From Agelaius tricolor (lineage: Eukaryota > Chordata > Aves > Passeriformes > Icteridae), in assembly GCA_023055355.1 (NCBI GenBank), contig JALJCS010000001.1, forward strand, positions 108,454,881 through 108,518,880: 64,000 nucleotides of DNA, read 5' to 3'. Below, one piece after another: positions 23,301 to 57,700 of this stretch. Each line of letters opens with the position of its first letter. The stretch's first letter is position 1. A model generated the notes under the pieces. It was not told the origin of the DNA. It worked only from the letters and a program-made list of their open reading frames with translations, and ran no database searches. The position numbers and the translations under genes are program-made.

Positions 23301-24690
23301 ATGCTAAACTGCACGAGTTCCACTCCACCAGCTTCGTTCTCTTCTTCAAAAGGAGTTTGAACCCCAGCAGAAGTTTGGGGAAATGGCATAAGGGCAAGGA
23401 CATTACTCTTTGTATCTCCTCAAAAGTAAAATAGTTCCCATTTCCTCTCTTACTCCCCCAGTAGCCAAGGGGCAGCCTCAGAGATGTGGCCACTGTTCCT
23501 GAGTCACTGACCTAAGGATGCTCTTAGACTGCTCTGTCACCTCCACCAGGAGTCACCGTGCTGCCTTTTGCACCTGTGTGGTCTAAAGATATTCTGCATC
23601 TGTTTGTGATGTCTCAGCTCTGTGTGCCATTTTTAATAATGCAAAATTGTCAGAAGCACGAGACACAATTATGTAATCTTACACACTAGATTTAAATTCC
23701 CAGAAGCAGGAATGCTGACAACACAGGTCAAACTTCCAATCCCTTAACCTGTGTCTTGGTATTGCATGAGGTTTTAAGGAGGGAAGAACTGGGTTGTATA
23801 ACTTGGATGCAGGTTTATTCAAAGAAGCTCTGTCAAGATAAATTTTAGAAACAGTAGGGAATTATATAAACAAAAAACCCCCAGACTATGACACTTCTAA
23901 TTGCTAGAGAGTTGACACCAAACATCTATTATTCTATGTATCAATTTTGTGCAATTCAATAAAAGGAGTAGTAGCTGCTTTTTGTTATATTTAGTTAAAA
24001 TCTACTATTTGCTCCATGATTTTCAAAAGTTGTCAAAGCTAAGTAGTACCACTACCATCTACATGTCTGCACATATCACAGGCAGGACTGCTACAAGTGC
24101 CTCCTATAAAATCTTCCCAATGCCTCCCTTTATGAGACTGGGCTTTACTAAACTTGCAGCTACCCCATTTTGGGGTTTGAACAAAATTTCCTGTATCAAG
24201 TGTCATTTGTGTGCCTCTTTGGGGGAATATTAATTCAGAACAGCTCAGTCAGTCCATTGATAAGCTAAGGAAAATTGTGAAGCTCAGGATAATACAGTTG
24301 CCTAAAGTAGAAAAAGTTAAAGTTGAAAAGGCAGCATTAAGTTTAAATCTTTGGCCAATAAAAACTAAAATTGAAGTCATTACTACAATTGTGGAGTCAA
24401 GACTGAGACTGAGAAACACTAAAGGCAAATACCTTAAAAAAATGAGGCAGAAGACTGATTGTGTTTTTCACATGAGACTGACACAACAATGATGGTTGGT
24501 AACAGCAACACAGCTTTGGAAACACTTTCAAAATCTCCCACTAAAACACTAAGACAGGTTTCAAAGGAACATATTGTAAATGAAATGGGATATTCTCCAC
24601 CAGGTAAGTCTAGAAATTTCCAGCTAGTCAGCAACACAATACTAAATTGTCAAAAGTCAAAGTAGAAATAAAGCAACCAAAAAGAAGCAA
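14391..24690. other. Intergenic, LIN28B-BVES (right part)
   Basis: Mostly unremarkable AT-rich sequence. A 20-bp imperfect duplication (AAAGAGTTTTGGTTGA core) lies at about 21915-21953. A stretch of A's is at 22463-22479. I cannot identify exons, RNA genes or transposons. The BVES 3' UTR may extend into the right end, as mammalian BVES transcripts have long 3' UTRs. Confidence 0.55.
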
Positions 24691-24693
24691 CAG

Positions 24694-24893
24694 AAAACCC
24701 ACACAAGTTTTTATTGATTTTATTTAGAAGTAAAATAAAACACGACATTTCCATCTAGAAACCACTGGCATATGCTGCAGTAAATTCAAACATGGAGAGG
24801 TGGGCTTAGCTTTTCAGATTCCTCCCAAATTCAGCTCCCTCCTGTTGCACTGGAGCTTTGTGCAAGCTCTGACACACCTGAGGACACAACTGT
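24694..24893 (-). other. BVES: BVES 3' UTR (short form, predicted)
   Basis: Downstream of the BVES stop on the minus strand there are two AATAAA hexamers, at 24719-24724 and 24710-24715. They are followed by GT- and T-rich sequence (TTGTGTGGG near 24699-24707). This supports a short 3' UTR of about 200 bases. A longer form further left is possible and not excluded. Confidence 0.5.
24710..24724 (-). terminator. BVES: Tandem poly(A) signals of BVES
   Basis: Two AATAAA hexamers (24719-24724, 24710-24715, minus strand) lie 9 bp apart, about 170 bases after the stop codon and just before a GT-rich element. Confidence 0.5.
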
Positions 24894-46604
<21,711 letters not shown>

Positions 46605-49600
46605 CTTGGAGACTCCTGCAAGGAGAGGAAAAAAATTCACTATGCATTAAACTGAAATATAGTAGACATACATATGGATTTTACAGTTATTCTTTCCCTT
46701 CCCAAGATATATTTTCCATTAGCATTCACGGAAAAAAATATAAAAAATGCTTTAAAAGGGTAAGCTAGGTCTATAGTTCAGTAGTGCTTTGCTATCTCTT
46801 TCACCTAAATCATAGCTACCAAAACTGAGAGGCTGCTATGTCTGCTGCCAGTCTTTTAGGGAAATCACTTGGTCTACACAGTTTGAACAAGCTTGCAAGA
46901 CCCTTGTTTGTGTGTGGGACTACTGGAGAAATTGAGACAAAGACTATTTCTAATCTAAACATACATAGGATGATTTTGTTGTTGTAATAATAAATAGAAC
47001 ACATAGAGCTTTTGCCTCAATTAAATGGAAAAATATCTGTGGGCAAATCCCTATACAAAACAAAAAATCACTATTAAAACAAAATACAGGGAGAAACTGG
47101 AAGATTTTGGGGCACTATATTTAGAATATTAAAACTGGTCTCTCTGGGTAACTGCAGTCAGTGCTACAAGCTCTACAGAAGGTCTCCTGAACCCAGAGCA
47201 GGGCTCAGCTGAAGGAACACAACAGCTCCTAGAGATGTCTGCTGCCAAACACAGGAGAGCCCTGCTTCCAGCAAGGCATGTATGGTCTCTCACTGCCACA
47301 GCAGTAGAAATTATATGGAGGTGGGTGTAAGTCTCATAATGAACTACATGCACTTCATCATTGAGACAACAAGCTCCATAAAATACAATGCAATGGGATT
47401 TGCATTTGATTCAATCCTGTAGAGACAGGGCACGTCCCTGATGTATGTCATCACTAGCTGCCATGTAATTCATCTGCTCAGCAGACAATCCTGGGTCACA
47501 GTTAATACACTCTGTTTTCTGCAGACTTGAATATGCTCTGAAGCACCTCTGTTAATTGAGAGTGTTTCTTGGCCTGTGAAATAAGCTTCTTGGCCTGTGA
47601 AATGAGTTTCTTCATCCCTTCCTTTTATTGTTTTCTTGTGATTGACCTGTGTACAGGGCATAAGCAAGCTGGACAGTTTTCAAAATTAATCAGTGTTTTA
47701 GACCCCTTCTGAAAGCAGTGGGAAGAAAGAAATCCTCAACCCTCTCTTATGGTTCATCTCCTATGCCCAGAGCCTGTCACAGCTAAGGGATGCTTCAGAA
47801 TGTGCAGAGGCATCCTGCAGGATCAAACACTAGCACAGATGCAGTGTATCTCTACCTGGTTTGAAACAATTTTCAAGGAAAAAAATTAACTAATCCTAAA
47901 CATCTAATCCAAAATACACTATTCACTTGTTTCTTAAGATATCACTTTCCTCTTTTCATTCCTACATTAGTTATTCACAAAGATTAATTAAAATGTGGGG
48001 GTTTATCATAAACTCGACACTTAACTGTTAGCAAACATCAGGCCTATCCAAATACACTCCTACTTTCTTTCAGCTCTTCCACACGAGTTCATCAAGAGAG
48101 TCATCAGAGCAGTTTCAGTGTCCTGACAAAGCCTCTCACACAGTGAGCCAAAGCCTGAGCCCATGAGAGGCTGCAGGACTGGCATTTTAACGGGCTCATA
48201 AACAGGAGGGAATTGCTAACTGGATAACTATGTCTGTGCTCATCTTACACACAGCTCATCTGGTGCTCCTGTTGTTTCCAAACAATATAAACTCCCTACA
48301 CGAGAACAGCAGGACCTCTAGATCTTTTAAAAAAATCATCAGCTGAGTTTCTACCTATATTCAGCCTTCCACTGCCCAGTCGTGTGCCAGTAAAAGCACC
48401 ACCTAAAATGCCAACAGAACAAGTAGAGACAACCAAACTCACACACAGATACAGAACCAGGCATAAGTCTTGAAGCTCAACATCAAAAGAGGCTGCAAGA
48501 AATAGTTTCAGCTACATCTGATTGCAGATCAAGGCAGCCTTCCAGATGCTTGATATTTTTTATTAGCAAAATTTTGTACTGCTCCACTGTGGGAATAGAG
48601 GCTACCTGACCCTTTCAGCTCAGCTCTAAAGCATCACACATTAGAAGACTGGAAACCCAATGAACCAAATTAAATATACAGCACCTGACAATCTCATTCT
48701 CCTCGCAGCCCAGCCAAAACACTGCTCCCTTTGCTCTCCCAGACACTGATGCAACAAATCACCAGCCATAAACTGAAATAATGGGAAGGACTTTCTCCAA
48801 ATGTTGATCAAGCAATTTAAAGCGTCCACAGTTGTAAGAGGACATTTAACACTTTTGAAGGTCAGGCTTACCTACTAGATTGCCTACATTAGAACCCAGG
48901 AACCAAAATCTGCCCACCCCCAGTTTTTTATAAGCTTTGTCTTTACTACCTCAAAGTCTTTATATGAATACCTTCGAACTTCACTTACTACTCACAAACA
49001 ATAATTACAGCTCCCCTGACATACTGGAAACAGCAGAAACAAGAACTTCTCCATCATGGTGGTATTAAAAAGCTGACAGAAATAGATTGATGCTATCTGC
49101 AAAATGACACAAGGACAGACAGACACAGGGTCTGAATTTCAACTAAGGAGGCTGTTTTGGGGATCAGGAGAGAAGGCACAGCTACATGCTGTGACCTGAA
49201 GTGCTTGTCTACAGGTAACACCAGAAAGACAAATATCCAAAATGTCAAAAAACAACATCACTGTAAGTTTTAGATCAATTCTTTAATCCTAGCACCTGCT
49301 GTTGCCAAATAATACTGAAGAATGAGGGAAAAGTCTGCAGTTCCATAGAAGAGCAAGCAATTATCATTTTTTGCCTTATGTGACCTCAGCCAAAAATTAA
49401 TTTGGAAGTACAGATTCAGGCCTTTAAAACTGTAATTATGTCTACTAAGGATTAATATAGCACAGCACAACACTACTTAGTCATATGCTTAAGTCTTCAA
49501 TGCAAAGATATGTATAAATATCAGGAGTTAAAAAAACAACTAACATAGTCAAAACATTTTGTGAAGTTGGGGTAAAACAGCATCCACTGAAATAAAAGCT

Positions 49601-50260
49601 TTATGGGGCATAAGACAAATCATTAAAAGCGCATTTTTTAATATCCAGTATATATTCATCATATGGATTTAGATTTACCAAACCAAGAATTTATAATTCA
49701 GATGATTGAGAACTCAAGCCAATTTGTTGTTCAAAGAGGAGGGAAAAAAGAGGATATAAAAAAAAAGAAAAACTCATTGACTTTTTAATATTGAACCTAA
49801 CAGAAATTAGCGTAGTTTAAAAAAAGGTTTGTTAATTGTTTTTGTGCATGAACTTGATAGAAAGTTAAAGTAATACATGATGATCTTAGGTCAGAAAATA
49901 CAAATTCTCAGAAAATAAATGAGGTGAGCTTACTCTAGGATTTTGCTATACTCAACAACAGCTTTATACAAGAGACCAAACTTCTGAAAAGCATTCCCAA
50001 AAGATTTAGTCTGCAAATATGGGGACACCAATATGGCTTTGAAAAAAGCATGAATTTTATGGATACCTAAACAACATTCACAGAAGACAGACATGGCAGA
50101 AAACCGTAAAACATTTGGTTCTACTATGAGAACCAGTCAGCCAAGCTGATAGTGGGACAGTGCTGAGTGTCCCACTCGTGTCATTACCACTTTATTGAGA
50201 TTATTCATATCCCACAGCTTTACTGGTCAACATTATTCAACTGAGCTTCTTACATCTTTC

Positions 50261-50340
50261 AGTATGTTTCTACATACTTGAGTATGTTTCTAAAACTTGA
50301 GTATGTTTTCTATAACTTTGAGTACGTTTCTATAACTTTA
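50261..50340. repeat. Four-unit 20-bp tandem repeat
   Basis: Four imperfect units of 19-21 bp, consensus about AGTATGTTTCTATAACTTTG, lie head to tail in BVES intron 1. Confidence 0.85.
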
Positions 50341-50820
50341 CAGTCAATGCAATTTCAAAAAAATAATTTAATTATACCTGCAGAACTTTACTTTTCTATG
50401 GACTTACAGCACAGAAGCTGCAGAGATATTTTAGGCAATAATTCTTCTATGAAGACAAACTACTAGAGGTAGCATAGCTGAGTTAATTACAGTTTAATTT
50501 ACCAATTTCCTCTATTACAATGCAGTAAGAACGAATAGGAAAGTGGTATGAGAAAGTACGCTCAATTTGCTCCTTGCAGCAAGTCACATTCAATTAAATG
50601 CGTCAGCAACTACAGAAATGTTATTCTCTTCGGTCACTTTAATCAAGAGAAAATTTAACAACACGTTCATTCTTCATAGTCAACAAAGTATCACACGGTG
50701 AGAAAACCTTCCCCCGCGGCAGCGCAGCCCCGCAGCCCCAAGCGGAGCGGACCCGAGCCTGTGAGCGCCTGGGGCTCGCTCTGCCCTCCGCCTGCAGCGC
50801 TCACGGACGCGCCGGGCCCC

Positions 50821-50941
50821 CGAGCCCCCGGGGGGGAGCGCGCCCGAGCCCCCGGGGGGGAGCGCGCCCGAGCCCCCGGGGGGGAGCGCGCCCGAGCCCC
50901 CCAGGGGGGAGCGCGCCCGAGCCCCCGGGGGGGAGCGCGCC
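50821..50941. repeat. 24-bp GC minisatellite, five copies
   Basis: Five units of 24-25 bp, each with a CCCCCGGGGGGG core followed by AGCGCGCC. Each unit presents a run of six or seven G's on one strand and about five C's, so G-quadruplex or hairpin structure is possible. It lies about 420 bp inside intron 1 from the predicted exon 1 donor. Confidence 0.93.
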
Positions 50942-51356
50942 CGCAGCTGCCCGCGCCCAGCCCCGCTCTGCGCTCCGCAGCTTCACTTCAGCCCATGACG
51001 CGCGAACGCCAAACCCACCCTTCGTACCAAACAATCGCGAAAATAATTTTTAAAAACTGAAAAGAGTCAAGCAACTGGTCCCTTTCCCCCCAAAAGAGCC
51101 ACTTCGAAAGCTGCAACCCGTCCCTCCTCCCCGCGGGCAGGGCACAGGAGAGCGAGCGACCGAAGGGAACGAGGGACCAGGGACGGGACCGCGCGTTCTC
51201 CCCGCTGGCCGGGCGGCTTCACAGTGGAGCCTGGCGCCCACCCCTCCTGCCGCCGCCGGTGGAGCGGCACCCCCGGCCCGGTACACCCGCCGGTGCCGGC
51301 CCCCGCCGCGCCCCCCACCCGCGGTGCCGCCGGCGCACGGCAGGAGCGCCCCTCAC

Positions 51357-51442
51357 CTGCCCCGCGGAAAACTTTCCGGGCCGCCCGGACAGGACGGCCA
51401 CAGCACGGGGCTGCCGCTCGTCACCGCTGGCGGTCCCGCGGC
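51357..51442 (-). other. BVES: BVES exon 1, non-coding leader (predicted)
   Basis: On the minus strand the segment ends GGGGCAG followed by GTGAGG, a strong donor, inside the CpG island. No ATG occurs in it, fitting a 5' UTR exon as in mammalian BVES. The upstream limit is set about 30 bases from a TATA-like element and is a guess. Confidence 0.55.
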
Positions 51443-51465
51443 GGGCACGGAGCCGCGGCTGTGAC

Positions 51466-51472
51466 TAAAATA
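51466..51472 (-). promoter_or_regulatory. BVES: TATA-like element of BVES
   Basis: TATTTTA on the minus strand (context CTATTTTAGTCAC) is the only AT-rich island in the GC-rich region and sits about 110 bases upstream of the exon 1 donor. It is one base short of a full MEF2 site. Confidence 0.35.
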
Positions 51473-51720
51473 GGCAGAGGAGCCGCGGGAGCTGCGGGCG
51501 GCGCCAGCGGGACCGGCACCGAGCGGCCGCAGCGCGCAGGCGCCTCCGCTGGGCCCGGGGCTGAGGGCGCGCCGGGAGGGGCGGGAGCGGCCGCGGCTCC
51601 CACAACCCTCAGAGCATCGCCCCGGCCCCCGCGACCTTCAGAGCATCGGTCCGGGCACCCCCGCCCGGCCCGGGCTCTGTGGCCGCCGGGCAGTGTCAAC
51701 CGAGGCGCCTGAAGCAGGTG

Positions 51721-54700
51721 CGGAGCCACCGCGCTGAGGTGCAGCCAGAGCCCCGCGCAGGCACGGCCCCGAGGCCTGGCAGCCTGCCCAGCTGTTGTGT
51801 GGTTAAAATTAGAAGAGCTGAATTCTCCCCTAAACCTGGGGCAAGCAGTGTTGCCCCTACATGGTGTGTCAAGGAGCCTCAACAGCCTTTATAAAACTGT
51901 TTTCTTCTCAACTCGGCACCTGCTGCGGTTGCTTGGTCAGGAGCGCGATGTGTAAGGAATGTCACCGAGTTCGCTCGTGTTTGACAGCTCCCACAAACGG
52001 CGCGCTTCCAAAGCGGGACGTGTCTGTCCCCGCGGGTTCGCATCGGCTCTGCCCATGTCCTGTACCAGTCTGACAGGACGGGCGAAGCAGTCACCGAGCG
52101 TGCCTTCATCCCCAGGAGGCTGAGGAGTAGCATTCAGTGGTGAAAGGCATTCCAGCCCATCTCAAAACCTGGTAAATGAGAACTGCCAAGGCAGAAAAAC
52201 CTTTCAATACATTCTGATGAGCTAGCTACAGAGTGGGGTTTTCAGCAGCCAAGAGCATATGGTCAGCATTATTCTTAAATATTTTTGGAAAGCATACAGG
52301 ATCCCAACTTGTTTTTGAAGTAACAGTTTATACATGTACATATACATGTGTCCGAGGAGACCCTGCCTTTGTCACAGCTATTCTCAGTTTTGCACCTTGG
52401 ACAAGAGATCAGGATCTCTTCAGGAATGTGTGCCATGTGAACAGGGGTTTTATGAATCCTGCTGCCTTGTGTAAGATCTGATTTTCAAAAGTATATTATG
52501 AAATAATTATGAGGGACTTGATTTGGCACTATGTTTCCTCTGACTGGCCAGCCATTTTTCTGGATGTACCTTCTCTTTCCTGAGTGGTGCAGAGTGAGTG
52601 AGCTGGAAAAAGGGTAGAAGAACGAGTCAGGATAGCATGGCTACAGGAATGGTCATGAGTGATAGCATCTAGCATGTGCTTGAGATTGCTACTATTCAGC
52701 TACGCTTGCTGGAGCAAAGCCAAGTAGCTTCCAAAAGCTGCACAAAGCAGCCTGTCAGAGAGTTCCTACCCCAATCCAAACTGATGTGTAAGCCTTTTCT
52801 AGCATGTTACTGAATATTATGTGTTGGAGAAGCACATGTGTTGTTCTACTGGTTGTGTCTTCTATAAAGTCTTTGTACCTCTCTCATTTCCCTCTAGGTC
52901 TTCTCTGATTTTGGGGGAAGCCTTGGTGGTAAACAGCATGTGCTTAGCCCAATGCGAAAAAAAGGAAAAAAAAGTTTGTTAGAAAAGCTTGGCAACAAAC
53001 TAATAACATTTGCAGCCATGTGACAGTGTAGAGCTTTGTCCTGATAGCAGCTAGTCTCTTGGGATCTTCATGTATATTCATGATTAAATGCCATTTCCCC
53101 TCTGCAGCAGGGCAGTAAAAACCAAGACTACATGGAGCTGGTGGCATTTGCCAGTACAGCTGTCAGCAGGAAGAGGGAAATGGGAGAGGAGCAAAGAGAT
53201 GCCCCTATATCCTCTCTCTCCAGGAGGATCATAAGCAGGTGGAGCACACAGACATGGCTCTGACAGACTCTAGTCTTGGGCTGTGGTGTGCACCTGTGCA
53301 TAGAGGAAAAACTTTCCCTAACAGAGGAAACACTGGCATTAATTTTATATAATAGATTATTGGCCTTTAGTTTTGCAGATAATGTTAGGTAACATGACCT
53401 ATACTTATAGAGATAACAAACATTCTCTAAGTAAAAAGTACTAAGTAGAATTTATCCCCTTAAAATAAGGTCTCATACTGTAGGAGAGTGGGCTGGTTTA
53501 ATTAATGTCCTACTGCTAAATCACCATAAAGACTGCTTTAACCTATCTTTGTCAACAAGCTGCAGGTTCTTTGAAGCCTGCAAATACAAATTAATCTGGC
53601 AGAGGCAAGAACTAAAAACTGTTTGCATTTACACAGAATGAGGAATTGGCTTTGGACAGACAGACCAATTTTTGGAGATTTGTGTTGAATTGATGCATTT
53701 TGTTAGCAGAGACAGGTCTAATGGTGTTACAGCTGTTCATTGATGCAAGCTTCTTCCCCTTCTTCTGCTATTAGATTCTTGATAGCTTAAGTACTTTCTC
53801 CAATCATACAGTTATTTTTCACAATAACAGTCCACAGTAGAAAATGTCACATGAGTGTTGCAAATTGCTCAGTCTTGTTCCTTATCTCCAGCAGCCAGCT
53901 TTGTGATCCTCAACAGTGTACTTTAATCTCTTGGTGCCTGCCTTTTCCTCTGTATTCCAGGGAAAATATCATCCTGCTGATAATGCAGGAAGGTGCTGGA
54001 CCTCAGAAGAGGACAGGCAGGAGTTCAGAGGCACAGCTGAGACCTGAACCTTCCCCTCCTGTCTCTCAGTTTAGCTTGGATAAACTTAAAAGAAGACTTT
54101 ATTAAGCAGATGAGGAAGAAACTTTTCGTGAAACTGCAAGCACTGTGCCTCTTCCAAACGAGAGCCCAATGTCACAGCCTTTTTTAGGCAAAGTTTTCAC
54201 TAAAGAGAACAAATGCTTTGTATTCAGGATCCCAGATGTGCCAGGCTGACAGGGCTATTTTCAGACAATGGCAAGATCTATGAAATGTTTCCATTTATAG
54301 TTTCAGGAAGCGTACTCAGCATCTACTCTAAACTAATCTTTTAAATTCCCTCCATAGGGTCTGTAAGTGGGCTCCTTTAGAAAGCAGTTCATCCTGGGTG
54401 TATTTGACAACTGTCTGGAGTGGGATGAAATACACCAGCAAATCCCATCCCACCTGCTGAAATTTTGTGCTGTATAACTGAAAAATCACACACATTTTCC
54501 ACAGAAAATTTATTTATGTGTTTTTCCTGAAAGCATCCTCAAGAATTATGTTTTATGGGAAGGAAGTTTGTATGGAAGAGATTGTGAATGACAAATAATC
54601 TCTCAGCTCCTTAGTATTCTGGAGGTTTATTTAACAGGAGTATGTGCATGTTTACCTCAGGCCCTCTGACAGACACTTTCTGATGTATAGTCAGGCAATT

Positions 54701-57700
54701 CTTCCAATGCAAGACCTGCAGGAAGGGTGTCTCCTGTTAATACAATTCTTGTTTGAATCCAAGATATAAAACACCACATCCCAGGGCTTCCAGGTATCTG
54801 ACTAATAGCATAGTAGCTGATTGTGGCCAGCTTAGAGCCAGGAGCCAACTTTTTTCTACAATAATCAAAATATTCAAAGTTTAACAGATGGCTGACATAG
54901 ATGTTTATCTAAAGGGTACATGATCCTGAGGTATAAGGACAGAGTAAAATTGTTTGCTATTAAAGTTATCTAAACTGTGTGCAGTAAACAATTTATTCAA
55001 TCACACTGAACAATTATCCCTGTTCCCAAATTCTGCATGAGCAGCTCCCTGCTGACACTTTGTTTTGTGTGTTTATTATTTGAAATTGCACAGTGAACAG
55101 TTTCTATGAACTGCTTGCAAGTGATTTTTCTGGGACTTGATAGAAGGGCCTGCTATGCTTGCTCTAGCTCTACCTAAATCACATGATTCCCCAAAAAAAC
55201 CAGGAGAGCTGATATAAAACAGGTTGGATTTCCTAAAGCAGAGCCATGGCACACTTGTCCCTGCCCTGCCAGGACAGCTTGCTAATGGCATTGGGGAATA
55301 ATGGGCACCTGTCCCAGGGGGTTTGCTCCTTTCTGCAAATAGAGGAATACCAAATATGGAGTCTGACCACATTGCCTAGAACTCAAATAGTTATGGACAC
55401 ATTGCTCTCTGTTAACGTGAGGCAAAATTGGAGGACAAGTTGGAGCCATGCTTTTGCATTGCATCTGTCCCCTCCCTGGGGGACAGCCCATTTTTAGGGG
55501 TCCTCACTACAGCAGATTTGGCAGCACTGGGTGAGCTGGCTGTGATTTTTTTGTTCCTTTTTTGGACAACTTCCACGCACAAATAAAGTTCAAAACAATC
55601 ATGGAGAGATGTCTGCACTAATCCTGAAGTGAATGCATTTCAGCTGCAGCTCTCAACATTGTCTCTGCAGAGATCCCTACAAACTTGTGTGAGTCTGTGT
55701 CTGTACAGACCAAAGGAATCACAGATACTGTCAGAGTACAAATGTATGCATACATTTAGGTGTTGGTACAGTGACAATTAATGTTTTGCTACAGCGTTAA
55801 TCCTTTTTTAGCTGTGCATTTTAATATCTACTGTGGCTGTTTTTGAGAAGCAAAGGCTAGGATTGAACCTTCAGGGTGTTGCATATTTGTATCACTATCA
55901 ACCATTTTCTAGGAATTTTAGAAATTATTGATAAGGATTTCGAATTTTACATAAAGATATGAAAAATAACTAAATAACAAGTGTTTAACATCTCTGGACA
56001 GACAGAACTAAAAAAATAAAATAAAAAAACCTAACATAAAAACTTAAGGAACAATGACAAAGGGGGAGGCTGAACATGAGTCTAAGGAATTACTTTAACA
56101 AGTGACAGAGAAAGCATACATGATTTGATAGTGAAGATACTCCACAGTGAGGGGAAAGAAAAGATATTAGCTCAGAAGCACTTTGAAATGGAAAGAGATA
56201 ACATGTTTAAATTTAATAAACTGTGCACATTGTAAAGGACTGTCAACATGTGTGCTGAGTTAGAGCCTGCCACAACTGCTCCTTGCTACCCTGATCTTTA
56301 AGAGTAAAGGCAAACACAGATTTCTTTTTTTAAATATATTTTCTTCTAATTCCAATGAATAAATAAGACCAGTCTTCTGAACAATGTTTATTATAATTCT
56401 TCATTCTGTAAAGAAAAAAATCAACTAACAAAACCCTATTATATAGGGCAAAAAGCAGGGAGACAGACTGCAATAAACATACATGTATATGTGATTATTG
56501 CTTTTGCATGTAGCTGAAGTACATAGACCACTGTAAAAAGTACTTTTGGAACAAAAATGGCAACCAATATAGTTAACAAAAAGATACTAACAGTTTGTAA
56601 AATCAAAACCAATGTAAAAATACTTTATGTAGCAATATTTCCTGTATTTTTTCTATGAGTACTTACTCATTAATTCTTTAAATAATGAACATATTCCCTG
56701 TAAGAACACTATATTTTTAAAAAGCTATAATTAACAATAAAATGGAGACCCGGTGATAAATGGAACAGAGTGCTGGATATCTACTGTTTTTAAGAAGCAC
56801 TTCATTCCCCTCACTAGTGAGATCTGCTTGAAAGTATCATTTGAGAGGTCTCAACTTTTCTGTAAATGAAAACAGGACAGTTTTGCTTCATATTCAAAAT
56901 AAGTACTCAAGATATTTTCTCTCTTAGTAAAATAGAATAGCTACTGCAACTGGATTCCATAAAAGGTTTCAAGATTTCAGTGTGAGAGAGTGAGATGACC
57001 AAAGCACAGCAGCAAGGAATTCCTGCACAAGAGCTGTTCTGTAGGAACTGCTGGTACCCATCCTTGGCTATCCTGGCAGAGGTGAACTGGTTTGCCTGAC
57101 TTTTGTTATGGATTAAGGTGTTTTTAATTTACCCAGTGTAAGAGAGCACATATGGGAAGATACAGGGTCATATCTGATGTGTTTTAAACTCATCCCAAAT
57201 CTTACCTGCCAGTATCCCACTCTTGTCCTACAGCTGGACACAGGAAGTCCAAGTGCAGCATTGGGTGTCTGGATTGTCCTGCACTCATCCTAAAACCCAC
57301 ACAGGGAAATATTAAAGAGATATGTGTGCTTCATCCCCACTGAGCCCAGACTCCTGCAGGCTGCTTGGGATCACCCCACAAAATCCCTGCCTGGGGGCAG
57401 GAACCTGCTCACCTCCTTTCACAGACCTGAGATGCTTTGATGCTTGCCTGTGAGGGGCATTTTCTGTAGAAGGGGATGGTGCTGCCCACTTCTACACAAT
57501 TACATGGTTAAAACATTTATCCATTAGATGGGATTTTTGCCTCAGTGTCTTTCTTGGCCTAATGTCCCTTTTACTCCCAGAAAATTATTATATCCCCCAG
57601 ATTTAGACAAGTTTAGGTGGAGAGTCACTAGTGGATACAATGAAAAGTATGAGATTCACTGCTGAAGTAGTTTATTTATCACCATTAGTTATTTATCACC

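Larger units (their letters stand above)
46616..51356 (-). other. BVES: BVES intron 1 (predicted)
   Basis: 4.7 kb between the first coding exon and a predicted leader exon. It contains a 21-bp duplication at about 47566-47606, a four-unit 20-bp repeat at 50261-50340, and a 24-bp GC-rich array at 50821-50941. No exon or transposon recognised. The right boundary depends on the exon 1 prediction. Confidence 0.7.
50700..51720. promoter_or_regulatory. BVES: CpG island at the BVES 5' end
   Basis: An abrupt change from AT-rich to strongly GC- and CpG-rich sequence over about 1 kb. It contains the 24-bp array (50821-50941), the predicted BVES leader exon and a TATA-like element. A direct repeat with TCAGAGCATCG cores lies at about 51609-51647. 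Its position, 4.7 kb upstream of the start codon, is as expected for the BVES promoter. Confidence 0.75.

Noticed and set aside
24211..24665. Two overlapping plus-strand frames of 93 and 68 codons (one lysine-rich)
   Set aside because: No recognisable domain and no splice context, and they lie next to the end of BVES on the other strand. Probably chance.
47566..47606. 21-bp duplication (TTCTTGGCCTGTGAAAT)
   Set aside because: Only two short copies in an intron, with no further structure.
50821..50941. CRISPR-like regular repeats
   Set aside because: The 24-bp units abut without unique spacers, and the sequence is a vertebrate gene region. It is a minisatellite.
50698..51060. 120-codon frame with ARAPGGER repeats
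   Set aside because: Coded by the 24-bp GC array. The low-complexity product and lack of an acceptor or donor argue against coding.
51464..51473. MEF2 site near the BVES start (CTATTTTAG)
   Set aside because: One base short of the 10-bp MEF2 consensus. Listed only as a TATA-like element.
51224..51882. 153- and 162-codon frames in the CpG island
   Set aside because: GC-rich sequence lacks stops by chance. Both strands are open, and neither product resembles a protein family.
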